Source: an uncultured Fastidiosipila sp. (lineage in GTDB: Bacteria; Bacillota; Clostridia; Saccharofermentanales; Fastidiosipilaceae). From it: a stretch of 14,965 bases of DNA. How positions within the stretch are numbered: the first letter of the stretch is position 1; each line of letters starts with the position of its first letter. The notes beneath the pieces were generated by a model. That model saw nothing but the letters and a program-made list of their open reading frames with translations, made no database searches and was not told the DNA's origin. The stretch is taken from assembly GCA_938014865.1 (NCBI GenBank), contig CALLQJ010000120.1, positions 1 to 14,965 on the forward strand, in the 5' to 3' direction. Both the position numbers and the translations under genes were made by a program. This document shows, piece by piece, positions 6,592 to 14,688 of this stretch.

Positions 6592-7566
6592 TTACCTCGA
6601 ATCCTTACTAAGATCTTTTACCGAATCTCCCTTTATTAACCACGGATCAAAGATAATCTCTTCTTTATGCTGCTTTATTTCGCCTTCAATTAGTTTCAGC
6701 ATAATTTCTATTAATTGCGGGCTATAAGCTTTCGCAAACCTTAAGTCATCAAACCCCACGAATGATAAATCATCGGGAATTTTTATGTTCATTTCATTAA
6801 ACGCATGAAGGCATCCGATCATCGTAATCATGTTAGAAGCAAATACTGCTGAAATATTCGGATGCTTTTCAAGTAATTGTTTAACGGTATCTGCAGCACT
6901 TTCAGTCGTCACGTAATCGCTTCTTCCTACATATCGCAGCTTTTTATCTACTCCCAACTGATCTAAAGATTTGTAATATGCTTTTTCACGTTCACGAGCC
7001 GTTTCAATTTTTTGATTGCCACTAATAAAACCAATATTTCTATGGCCTTTTTCAAATAGATATTGAATTGCAAGATCAATCGCTTTGAAATTATCTGATT
7101 TAACAGTAATCAAATCTTGTCCGTCAATGCTTCGGTCAAACAAGACAATAGGTAAATTTTGTTTTTTGGCTCTTTGAAGGTGCTCTCCGGTCAAATTTGA
7201 CGGCATATCTATAATTCCGTCAACTTGCTTCGAACATAAAAAATCAACTGCCTGAATCTCTCGCTCTGGATCCAATCCAAAGTCTACAACCAACATACCG
7301 TAGTGTTCTTTGTGTAAGTAATTACTTATTGAAGCTACTACTTTTGAAAAATAGGCGTCATCAATTTCAGGAATTATTACTCCAATAGTATTTGTTCTGG
7401 AAGTCTTCAAACTCCTCGCAATTTCGTTAACCTGATAATCTAATTTTTCAATAGCTTCTTCAATTAATATTTTATTTTTGGGCCTAACATTTCCACCATT
7501 TAGATAAGATGAAATAGTTGCTAAACCTAAACCTGTTTCTCTCGCAATATCTTTTATCGTACTAAT
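6592..7566 (-). CDS. LacI-family transcriptional regulator, apparent ATT start codon
   Basis: From an ATT at 7566 the product has 324 residues, close to the usual LacI size. It begins M-S-T-I-K-D-I-A, the family's standard opening. The helix-turn-helix (about 3-24, with A-T-I-S-S-Y-L-N as recognition helix) and the hinge helix (N-E-I-A-R-S-L, Leu53 as the minor-groove residue) are intact. No ATG, GTG or TTG occurs in frame between the preceding TAG and the DNA-binding domain; AGGAG lies six bases before the ATT. Starting at the TTG at 7410 would remove the whole DNA-binding domain. The effector domain follows (G-V-I-I-P near 62-66, F-D-R near 143, G-H-R-N-I-G-F-I near 174-181, F-V-G-F-D-D near 269-274). 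After S-P-Q-L (residue 285) about 13 residues normally present, T-T-x-x-Q-P-x-x-x-x-G-x-x-A, are missing in frame. It probably controls its own operon through the palindromes at 14689 and 14750, and its effector is likely the transported sugar or its phosphate. Confidence 0.88.
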   Translation of the reverse strand: MSTIKDIARETGLGLATISSYLNGGNVRPKNKILIEEAIEKLDYQVNEIARSLKTSRTNTIGVIIPEIDDAYFSKVVASISNYLHKEHYGMLVVDFGLDPEREIQAVDFLCSKQVDGIIDMPSNLTGEHLQRAKKQNLPIVLFDRSIDGQDLITVKSDNFKAIDLAIQYLFEKGHRNIGFISGNQKIETAREREKAYYKSLDQLGVDKKLRYVGRSDYVTTESAADTVKQLLEKHPNISAVFASNMITMIGCLHAFNEMNIKIPDDLSFVGFDDLRFAKAYSPQLIEIMLKLIEGEIKQHKEEIIFDPWLIKGDSVKDLSKDSR

Positions 7567-7578
7567 TTTAAACTCCTA
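7564..7578 (-). promoter_or_regulatory. Coupled stop, ribosome binding site and ATT start between kinase and regulator
   Basis: The minus strand reads TAGGAGTTTAAAATT. The TAG stop of the kinase (7578-7576) overlaps the AGGAG (7577-7573), and ATT (7566-7564) follows after six bases. Kinase and regulator are in the same frame, separated only by the stop and three codons, so reinitiation at ATT or occasional readthrough are the two routes to the regulator. Confidence 0.7.
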
Positions 7579-8547
7579 ACTAGCAAAATATTCCAACAGT
7601 TCTAATTTATTTGCTGAACGAATATAGTCTGATACTTGTTGTTTATTACAGAGTGAGGTCTGTGCACCACTTTTTGAAACAGTCATTGCCCCGATTATAT
7701 TCGAGATTCGTAAAGAATCGTATATAGGTATATTATTTAAAATACAATAACTTAATCCGCCTATGAAAGAATCGCCGGCAGCAGTCGGGTCAACAGATAC
7801 TACATTTTCTTCAGCTTCAGCATAGTAGTATTTATCTTCTGTTACCCAGCAAGATCCTCTATCACCTAAAGTAACAATTACATTTGGTGTGCCTCTATTA
7901 ATAATAGATTTTGCCATATTTATGACATCGTCCAGACTTTGAATTTTTGAAGAAGATGCACATAGGTCCATTAGTTCATGTTCATTCGGTACCAAATAAT
8001 CGATTTGAAAATAATCATCAATATCCAAGTCGTATGATGGTGCAGGGTTAAGTAAGACAGGTACATTATTCTTTTTTGCCAGCTGCCGAACGTATTTATT
8101 TATTTTTAAAGGTATTTCATGTTGAAGTACCAGAAGTGAATAGTCGGAAATTTCTGTCTTTAGAAATTCCATATCCGCACAATTAATTTCCATATTTGCA
8201 CCCGGGACGACGATAATCCTGTTTTCTACTATTCCCTTTTGATTATTTTCTATCTGAACATTACCAACAGAAGTAAAGGTACCATTTTCCTTAACATGTT
8301 TTGTATTAACCCCGGAAGCCTCAACTGAATTTATAAGAGCTTTTCCAAAGTCATCATCAGCAACTTTGCCCGCCATTGAAACATCTAAATCAAGCAATGC
8401 CATTTGAACTGCTTGATTTGCACCTTTGCCGCCGGGTGCTGTACAGAATGAAGTACCAAGTACAGTTTCTCCACGATTCGGGAACTCTTCTGTTTCAACT
8501 ATTAGATCCATTACAAAACTACCAACAACTAAAACCTTTTTCCTCAT
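7576..8547 (-). CDS. Ribokinase-like PfkB-family sugar kinase
   Basis: The protein has 323 residues. It carries the PfkB signatures G-G-K-G-A-N-Q-A (39-46), N-x-x-E (Asn188, Glu191), T-L-G-D-R-G (226-231) and D-P-T-A-A-G-D-S-F with catalytic Asp259. The A-A-G-D form is typical of ribokinases. It would phosphorylate a sugar at the terminal hydroxyl with ATP in the cytoplasm. The sugar-binding loop reads G-S-F-V-M-D (9-14), where E. coli RbsK has G-S-I-N-A-D: Asp14 is kept but the substrate-contacting Asn is Val12. Ribose is therefore not certain, and a related pentose such as D-arabinose is possible. ATG at 8547 follows AGGATG by about eight bases. The gene lies between the RbsD/FucU gene (27-nt gap) and the regulator gene, whose ribosome binding site overlaps its stop codon. 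Confidence 0.88.
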   Translation of the reverse strand: MRKKVLVVGSFVMDLIVETEEFPNRGETVLGTSFCTAPGGKGANQAVQMALLDLDVSMAGKVADDDFGKALINSVEASGVNTKHVKENGTFTSVGNVQIENNQKGIVENRIIVVPGANMEINCADMEFLKTEISDYSLLVLQHEIPLKINKYVRQLAKKNNVPVLLNPAPSYDLDIDDYFQIDYLVPNEHELMDLCASSSKIQSLDDVINMAKSIINRGTPNVIVTLGDRGSCWVTEDKYYYAEAEENVVSVDPTAAGDSFIGGLSYCILNNIPIYDSLRISNIIGAMTVSKSGAQTSLCNKQQVSDYIRSANKLELLEYFAS

Positions 8548-8574
8548 AAATCAACATCCTAACTAAATATATTT

Positions 8575-8991
8575 TTAAGCATTTCTGACGCCTATAGTCA
8601 GTAAAATGTTAGAAAAAGTTCGAATGTCTCCGGTTAATATTGCGAGTTTCACATCATTTGAACTATTACAAAGCTCATAAAATTTTGATCGACTGACTTT
8701 TTCATAAGGAATCCCGGATAGTTCTTCTTCAAATAAGGGATATACTTCGGGTATATCCCCTGTTTCCGGATCCATAACTGTGTACTTTTCAATATTCACT
8801 GATGTCTTAAGTGCGCTGAGGACTTCTGTTACAGTTGGATTACCTGCGGTCAAACTCAAATAGACCTTTTTAGCATTACCCGTTTTTTCATCAAGCGGAT
8901 AATTCCCGTCAGCAATTAACACTTTACTGCCATGTCCACAGTATGATAGAGCAGATATAATTTGAGGATTTATTAATTCATTGATCAGCAT
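8575..8991 (-). CDS. RbsD/FucU-family sugar mutarotase (pyranase)
   Basis: The protein has 138 residues, the family length. It contains G-H-G-S-K-V-L-I-A-D-G-N-Y-P (19-32), with the catalytic His20, Asp28 and Asn30-Tyr31-Pro32 of the RbsD/FucU fold, and a C-terminal L-T-G-D-x-R-x-F-S-N-I-L-L-T-I-G-V segment. RbsD interconverts beta-pyranose and beta-furanose ribose, while FucU interconverts fucose anomers; the sequence alone does not decide between them. Either would convert the sugar form released by the glycosidase to the form used by the kinase. The start overlaps the end of the glycosidase gene by 14 nt, with GAGG six bases upstream inside that gene. Confidence 0.88.
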   Translation of the reverse strand: MLINELINPQIISALSYCGHGSKVLIADGNYPLDEKTGNAKKVYLSLTAGNPTVTEVLSALKTSVNIEKYTVMDPETGDIPEVYPLFEEELSGIPYEKVSRSKFYELCNSSNDVKLAILTGDIRTFSNILLTIGVRNA

Positions 8992-11485
8992 TTTTTCCTC
9001 CCTGATTCTTTTTGTACAAAACCTTATATGTATCTAAATCGCCAAATATAGATTTTATTGTGTATTTAGTATTTCCGAATTCTTCAGTAACTCTTAACAC
9101 TCCCCAACCCAGTCCTGTAATAATGAAATATTCACCGGGCGATTTAATATTTGTATATATAGTTTTTTTAGGAGTATCTATAACAAAACCACAATACGCT
9201 AAATAGACGCCAAAACTTGCCAAAGATCTTGCATAGTGATTCCCGCATTCAGGTTCATTCCACGGATTTCTATGTTTTCCGTCATATCTTTGCCGAACTT
9301 TATTGACCAGCTTTTCTGCGCAATCTTTATGCCCAACTAAAGCAAGCAAGGCAGCTACGCTATATTCTATTCCGGTCCAAACTTCATCTGAATATACAAA
9401 CGGTATTTTGGGTTTACCACCATATGGCCAAGTACATAGGACAAGACCTGATTCATCATTAAAGGCATAGCCTCTTTGTAAATTTGCGATATCTCTTAAA
9501 TTTTCAACGAAATTATAATTATATATTGATAGAGCTGCAGATTCTAAATTTTTAATGTCTAATTTATAAGGTAATCCCAGTAATAACGCCCAAGTAGCCC
9601 CTAATACCTGATCTGCCAGACAGCCTTTCCCATATTGATATTTATGTTTATTCACGTCATCTATGGCTTGTTCATAATATTTTCCGTTAAAGCATTTTTC
9701 TTCTAAAATCTGCGCACATTCAGCTGCAACTTTATCAGCCCATAAAAACTCCGATTCATCATCACACTGTAAGGCCATTTTCTTATATGCTTCAAGTGCA
9801 CCTAACCATATCGAATTTAAGTGTGTGGAAACGCCATAAAATTCAATATCGTAAGTATTATGTTGTGCTGCTTCAAGCACTCCGTCTCTATCCAAGTCCC
9901 AATTCTCATCAGCAAAATGAATACAAAGTTTTATTAATGGCCACAACTTTTCAAGCCACTTATTGTCTCCGGATATCATCCACTCTCTATACACTCTGAT
10001 TATTGTCCCTAATTGGCCATCAGACGCCGGGTAATAATTATCCGGTTCGCCATCTAAGTAAGATGTAGCGCGGAAGTTCATTTTTCCCTCTGCCGACAAT
10101 TCAGTAAAATATTCTGTCTCTCTCATGGATTGTTCGAGTTCCGGGAAAAAATAGGCTAAGGATTGCGCGTAATTCCACACATGAGTACAATTCCCGGGGC
10201 AAGATCCCTCATTTCTAAAGCAACCTTCCCAAGCAAAAAACTTTCCATCTTCAACACGAAAACAAGTAGTTGACCTGATAACAGTAAGAGTGGCGGATAC
10301 AGCGTCAAGAATCGATGCAGGAATAGCTGAGTTAAACCATGAGGAAATCCATTCATTGGTCTTTTGCGTTAATTCATTTCTATTTTTGATCAAATAACTT
10401 ATTACCTCATCCGGATGCCCCCATCGTGCATAATAATTTTTAATTACTTCCGAATTTGCAGAATAATCACGTTCAGTCGCCAAATTATTTGGTATCTTCC
10501 AACTATTTATTATCATTTTCTTAACATTATTTTCGACGGTGATACCATTCTGATACCATGAACGAACTCTGTTTGGGTGATACCAAGAAATTAGAAATTT
10601 AAACACACAAGATTCACCAGGCTTCAAGATCTGAGAAGCCCCTACAGTTGATATAACAAAAGGACTTTTATGTACTGCATTCTCTTCTTTGATTAAATTC
10701 GTAGTATTCTTTATTGATCCGTCTTTAGAAAAATCATTCCAAAAATCCTGTAATCCGTCCCACCATTGTCCTTCTTGCCAGTATGGTTTTAAGTTTATGT
10801 TTTTTTTATCATCCTTTTCTACGCCTATAGCCATTTCAGTATAATTCGTACTATTATCAGGAATGTTTTTATTCTTCATATAAATTAATGAATAATCTTG
10901 ATAATTTTGAATTTCACTGACAGATCCTTCTTCAAACAGAGGTTTGGTAAAATAATCCTGCTTACCGGTCCATCCCGCCAAATTGGCTGCATTAAAGGCT
11001 AATGTTATATCTAGATTTTCTGTACTGACATTTTTGATTTTCCAATTGAAATATATACCTGGTATACCTGACCTTTCCGAATCTAAAGGTATGAACGGAT
11101 TAAACGCTTCCAGAGACACTTCAACCGGAGAATGATCATCAAATAAAGTTAGGAAAGCTTTTGGATAAAGCACCTTAAATTCACTTGTTTTAAATCTTGG
11201 TAAGCCACTGTAATTCCAAGCATGAAAGCCATGCGAATGATGATAAGGCGAGACTAATTCTGACTCTAACACTTTTGTAAAATCATAATTATTATGTTCT
11301 TTATTATGGCAGTGTATGCAAAAAAATGTATAAGGCGGCGTAAAACCTTTATCGGGATGATTAAATAACTCAAAATCCTGTAATTTGCCTCGTGAATTTA
11401 TAGAAATATTACCTGTGCCGATGCCACCTAACGGAAAAATTGCTTGCGTATCTTCTCCATTAAATATCTTAGATTTATAATTCAT
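8978..11485 (-). CDS. GH116-family glycoside hydrolase (GBA2/DUF608-type), cytoplasmic
   Basis: The protein has 835 residues and no signal peptide, so it acts inside the cell on imported substrate. The N-terminal beta-sandwich domain (about 10-310) opens with P-L-G-G-I-G-T-G-N-I and D-F-E-L-F-N, the GBA2-type N-terminal signature. The C-terminal (alpha/alpha)6 catalytic domain (about 380-770) has A-W-E-G (Glu420, aligned with the nucleophile of Y-L-E-G in human GBA2), G-N-C-T-H-V-W-N-Y, R-V-Y-R-E-W, D-x-D-x-D-G-V-L-E and H-N-T-Y-D (Asp546, aligned with the acid/base of Q-T-Y-D). Both catalytic carboxylates are thus present. Known GH116 members are retaining beta-glucosidases, beta-xylosidases, glucosylceramidases or an N-acetylglucosaminidase. 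The C-x-G-N-C-T-H variant here belongs to the less studied DUF608 branch, and the neighbouring pentose-type enzymes suggest a pentoside substrate. AAGGA lies about ten bases before the ATG. The gene follows the permease gene after 42 nt. Confidence 0.88.
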   Translation of the reverse strand: MNYKSKIFNGEDTQAIFPLGGIGTGNISINSRGKLQDFELFNHPDKGFTPPYTFFCIHCHNKEHNNYDFTKVLESELVSPYHHSHGFHAWNYSGLPRFKTSEFKVLYPKAFLTLFDDHSPVEVSLEAFNPFIPLDSERSGIPGIYFNWKIKNVSTENLDITLAFNAANLAGWTGKQDYFTKPLFEEGSVSEIQNYQDYSLIYMKNKNIPDNSTNYTEMAIGVEKDDKKNINLKPYWQEGQWWDGLQDFWNDFSKDGSIKNTTNLIKEENAVHKSPFVISTVGASQILKPGESCVFKFLISWYHPNRVRSWYQNGITVENNVKKMIINSWKIPNNLATERDYSANSEVIKNYYARWGHPDEVISYLIKNRNELTQKTNEWISSWFNSAIPASILDAVSATLTVIRSTTCFRVEDGKFFAWEGCFRNEGSCPGNCTHVWNYAQSLAYFFPELEQSMRETEYFTELSAEGKMNFRATSYLDGEPDNYYPASDGQLGTIIRVYREWMISGDNKWLEKLWPLIKLCIHFADENWDLDRDGVLEAAQHNTYDIEFYGVSTHLNSIWLGALEAYKKMALQCDDESEFLWADKVAAECAQILEEKCFNGKYYEQAIDDVNKHKYQYGKGCLADQVLGATWALLLGLPYKLDIKNLESAALSIYNYNFVENLRDIANLQRGYAFNDESGLVLCTWPYGGKPKIPFVYSDEVWTGIEYSVAALLALVGHKDCAEKLVNKVRQRYDGKHRNPWNEPECGNHYARSLASFGVYLAYCGFVIDTPKKTIYTNIKSPGEYFIITGLGWGVLRVTEEFGNTKYTIKSIFGDLDTYKVLYKKNQGGKNADQ

Positions 11486-11527
11486 TTTATCTTGTCCTTA
11501 TTATTATTTGAACTCCGTCAAATACAA

Positions 11528-12373
11528 CTACTTAATCCCTGCTGAAGCTATATTTTCTTGAATATTGTTTTGAGCGATCAGATAAATAATCAATATTGGT
11601 AAAATTGAAAGTGTAACTCCTGCAAATAACACACCATAATCTGTCATATATAAACCCGCACTTAATCTGGTTAAAGCTACTTGTAATACCAATTTACTCT
11701 CATCATTTATAAAAGTTACCGGTACAATAAAAGAATCCCATTGCTGCATAAACGTTAGTAGACCTAATGTCAGGAGTGGTGTTTTTGCTAAAGGGAAATA
11801 AATCTTTACAAAGATTTGGAAATACGAAGCCCCGTCAATTTTCGCTGATTCTCCCAGAGCCTTCGGCTGATTGCAGAAGAACTGACGCATGAAAAAGATC
11901 CCAAATGGTGTTGCAAGAAACGGTAAAATTAACGAAAAATAAGAATTGTTAAGGTTCAAATCATTCATCGTCAGATATAGAGGGATTATTAAAACTTCTA
12001 TTGGGAACATCATCATTGATATGAAAAGTCCAAAAATAAAATTCTTACCTATAAAATCTAATTGACCTAACGAATACCCGGTGATCGAATTGATAAAAAG
12101 GCTAATAAAAGTTGTAGAGAATGCCACTAATAGTGTATTTAGTATAATTCTCCACATATTAAGTTGGTCAAACATCCGTTTAAAATTAGTGAAGGTAAAC
12201 CTTTTGGGTATAAAAGTATAAATGCCAAGATTATTGAAGACCCCGATCTCATCATTAAATCTAAAAGCATTAGAAACTGTCCATATATATGGAATTACAA
12301 CAGTTAAAAAAACCAAAAATAGTATAATTAATAAAACAATTTCATATATATTTGTTTTTATTTTATTACTCAT
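11528..12373 (-). CDS. CUT1 ABC sugar transporter permease (MalG/LacG type)
   Basis: The protein has 281 residues with six predicted membrane helices (about 11-31, 75-98, 109-128, 140-160, 186-208 and 247-265). The cytoplasmic EAA loop reads E-S-A-K-I-D-G-A-S near 177-185 and would contact the ATPase. The type is the C-terminal, MalG-like half of a carbohydrate permease pair. Its ATG overlaps the TAA of the partner permease gene (ATGAGTAA, 8 nt), and GGGGGAG lies about nine bases upstream inside that gene, so the two halves are made in step. Confidence 0.92.
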   Translation of the reverse strand: MSNKIKTNIYEIVLLIILFLVFLTVVIPYIWTVSNAFRFNDEIGVFNNLGIYTFIPKRFTFTNFKRMFDQLNMWRIILNTLLVAFSTTFISLFINSITGYSLGQLDFIGKNFIFGLFISMMMFPIEVLIIPLYLTMNDLNLNNSYFSLILPFLATPFGIFFMRQFFCNQPKALGESAKIDGASYFQIFVKIYFPLAKTPLLTLGLLTFMQQWDSFIVPVTFINDESKLVLQVALTRLSAGLYMTDYGVLFAGVTLSILPILIIYLIAQNNIQENIASAGIK

Positions 12374-13268
12374 ACTGTTCTTCTCCCCCGATTTTAAATT
12401 GCAAAATAACTATTATCCCAATAATTACAAAAAGCAGAATGGACATCGCCGATGCCGGCCCGATTTCTGACAATCTAAAAGCTTGTCTCCATACGTAATA
12501 TACTGTTGTTGTAGTAGTTCCTATTGGGCCTCCAGCCGTCATTGTATACGCAGGAACAAATAATTTAATTGCATCCATCGTTGTAACAACAATTACTAAC
12601 AAAGTTGTTTTTCTCAGCATTGGAATCGTTATATAAATTAGTTCTTGGAAACTATTTGCACCATCTATTCGAGTAGCATCCTTTACATCTGAAGGGATAT
12701 CCTGTAATCCGCTTATAAAAATAACCATGAAATATCCCCAGGATTTCCAAATACAAACAAAAACAGTAGAGTAAAAGGCATCCGGTATAGCAGATAGAAA
12801 TTGTGATCTAGGCAAACCGAGACTTTCTAAAATAGAATTCACCAAGCCGAAACTAGGGTTAAGCAATTGCTTCCAAAGTATTGCTACAGCAACAAAAGAA
12901 GTTATAGCCGGTATAAAGTAAACAACACGAAAAAACTTATAAATTCTTTTTTTACGGTTAATCGCAACCGCAAACAGGAGAGCAAGAATCGTTTGTATTG
13001 GTACGATTAAAATAGCCATCTTGATAGTTACTTTTAACGAATTAATAAATTCTTTATCTTCAAACATAGAAAGATAATTAGAAATCCCAATAAACTCGCC
13101 TTTTTTAGCCATAATTGAATAATTACTAAAGGATAAAAGAAACAATCGAACGGCAGGCCAAAAATTAAATATTCCGATAATTAATAACGCAGGCAATACA
13201 AAAACAAATCCGTTAATCTGTTCATCTTTTTTAATTCTGTTATTTTTCTTTTTCTTTTTTTCTAACAT
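12366..13268 (-). CDS. CUT1 ABC sugar transporter permease (MalF/UgpA type)
   Basis: From the ATG at 13268 the protein has 300 residues. I prefer this to the longer reading from a TTG at 13304, because that TTG sits inside a perfect hairpin stem, whereas GGGGATGG lies just before 13268. The N-terminus is very basic (a run of Lys after Leu-Glu), followed by about six membrane helices beginning with F-V-F-V-L-P-A-L-L. The EAA loop is K-D-A-T-R-I-D-G-A-N near residues 207-216. It pairs with the MalG-type permease encoded just downstream. No ATPase gene is present, as is usual for Gram-positive CUT1 operons served by a shared MsmX/MsmK ATPase. Confidence 0.92.
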   Translation of the reverse strand: MLEKKKKKNNRIKKDEQINGFVFVLPALLIIGIFNFWPAVRLFLLSFSNYSIMAKKGEFIGISNYLSMFEDKEFINSLKVTIKMAILIVPIQTILALLFAVAINRKKRIYKFFRVVYFIPAITSFVAVAILWKQLLNPSFGLVNSILESLGLPRSQFLSAIPDAFYSTVFVCIWKSWGYFMVIFISGLQDIPSDVKDATRIDGANSFQELIYITIPMLRKTTLLVIVVTTMDAIKLFVPAYTMTAGGPIGTTTTTVYYVWRQAFRLSEIGPASAMSILLFVIIGIIVILQFKIGGEEQYE

Positions 13269-13295
13269 TAATCCATCCCCGCTAAACAAGGATTG

Positions 13296-13320
13296 AAAGG
13301 GCAAGAAATACTTGCCCTTT
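13296..13320 (-). other. Intercistronic hairpin after the solute-binding protein gene
   Basis: AAAGGGCAAG (13320-13311 on the minus strand), loop TATTT and CTTGCCCTTT (13305-13296) form a perfect 10-bp stem between the solute-binding gene and the first permease gene. No T-tract follows. It is placed like the mRNA-stabilising or partial-terminator hairpins that raise binding-protein levels above permease levels in sugar operons. Confidence 0.75.
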
Positions 13321-13328
13321 CTACAATG

Positions 13329-14645
13329 CTACTTAACAGTAGCTAAAGCTTCTTCCATAATTTTTACGGCTTCTTCAACAGAGCTATCGACGTCTTCACC
13401 ATAAGCAACAGCTGCAAAACATTTTTGTAATGCCTCTGAGATTTGCGGATAAACCGGTGTTACAGGGCGTGCAATCGCAGTTTCTTGAAGTTGCTCATTA
13501 ACGATATCGTACGGATAATTACTATATGTTTCATCGGAATCGAGAATTGATTTTCGAGCAGGCACATTACCTGTTTCTTCACACCAAATAGCCTGGCCCT
13601 CTTTACCGGTAATGGCTTGAACTACTTCCCAAGCCTTTTCCTTGTTATTGCTTTCGGCACTGATTGACAAATTCCAGCTTCCTGCGCCTGAAGCACTCCT
13701 CTGTCCTTTAGGCATTGGAGTTGCTCCCCAATTGAAATCAGGGAATTCACGGGCAAGATTGCCCACAACCCAAGGTCCGTTTACCCACATGACTACTTTG
13801 CCGGTTTCATACGCATTAATAACATCTTCTGTTGTTGCATATCCCTCTTCAAAAAGTTTTGCATAAAATTCAATTCCGGCTTTACTTTCATCACTATTGA
13901 AATATCCGTCGGCTTTAGTTGCATCCTCATTTAAAACATTACCGCCTGCCATCCAAATCCATAACATCTGGGTAAATGCCATACCTTCATTAAGATTCGC
14001 AAGTGAAAACATTTGAGGCATTATTGCATATCTTTCGCCAGGTATTGTTACTTTTTCACAAACGTCAAGTAACTCATCAAAAGTCCAAGTATCCTCGAGC
14101 TTTTTAGGTGCTTCGATACCTAACTCATCAAAAACATCCTTATTATAAAAAATTAATGTATTTGCCTCATTTAAAGGAGCACACCAAATTTTATCCAAAT
14201 AAGTAGCCGTAGACTTTGATGAATCAACAAGATCATTAAAATCGTCATCATCCCAATATGAATCAAGAGGTTCTAGAACACCTGTGACTGCATAACTAGC
14301 TACATTTGGACCATCAATCAGAACAATGTCAGTCCCGGCATCCGTTCCAAAGGCCATTTTTATCTTATTCTCATACTCATTCTGCGGGTATTCAATAATC
14401 TCAACATCGAAATCTAAGTTAGCAGCTTCAATCGCTGACATTAAAGCATCTTTAGGCTGATCAGGAAACGATGCTATAGTAATAACATCATCGCTACCTG
14501 CATTGGAATCGCCATCTTCATCAATCTGATTTTCTCCTTGACTTTGATTTTGATTTTCTTGACCATTTTCATCATTATTACCACACGCTATCAATGGAAA
14601 TATCATTGATATTGATAATATTCCGGCTAAAATTTTCTTTTTCAT
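13329..14645 (-). CDS. Extracellular solute-binding lipoprotein of a CUT1 sugar ABC transporter
   Basis: The protein has 438 residues. A signal peptide ends in L-I-A-C (Cys21), so the protein is lipid-anchored. A low-complexity Asn/Gln/Asp/Glu linker (about 22-54) spaces it from the membrane. The family 1 binding-protein fold follows: I-T-I-A-S near 56-60, G-T-D-I-V-L near 102-109, N-x-L-I-F-Y-N-K-D-V-F-D-E-L-G-I near 161-178, and a W-V-N-G-P-W strand near 283-288. Many Trp residues (W-I-W-M-A-G-G region) suit carbohydrate stacking. It delivers substrate to the two permeases encoded downstream. CGGAGG lies six bases upstream of the ATG. It is the first gene after the operon promoter. Confidence 0.92.
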   Translation of the reverse strand: MKKKILAGILSISMIFPLIACGNNDENGQENQNQSQGENQIDEDGDSNAGSDDVITIASFPDQPKDALMSAIEAANLDFDVEIIEYPQNEYENKIKMAFGTDAGTDIVLIDGPNVASYAVTGVLEPLDSYWDDDDFNDLVDSSKSTATYLDKIWCAPLNEANTLIFYNKDVFDELGIEAPKKLEDTWTFDELLDVCEKVTIPGERYAIMPQMFSLANLNEGMAFTQMLWIWMAGGNVLNEDATKADGYFNSDESKAGIEFYAKLFEEGYATTEDVINAYETGKVVMWVNGPWVVGNLAREFPDFNWGATPMPKGQRSASGAGSWNLSISAESNNKEKAWEVVQAITGKEGQAIWCEETGNVPARKSILDSDETYSNYPYDIVNEQLQETAIARPVTPVYPQISEALQKCFAAVAYGEDVDSSVEEAVKIMEEALATVK

Positions 14646-14688
14646 ATTATCCTCCGAGATATTCTTTTGAAATGTTTTGGCAGCGTAT

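Noticed and set aside
12366..13304. Permease start at the upstream TTG (13304)
   Set aside because: The TTG is inside a perfect 10-bp hairpin stem and lacks a ribosome binding site; ATG at 13268 has a G-rich one and starts right before the usual basic N-terminus.
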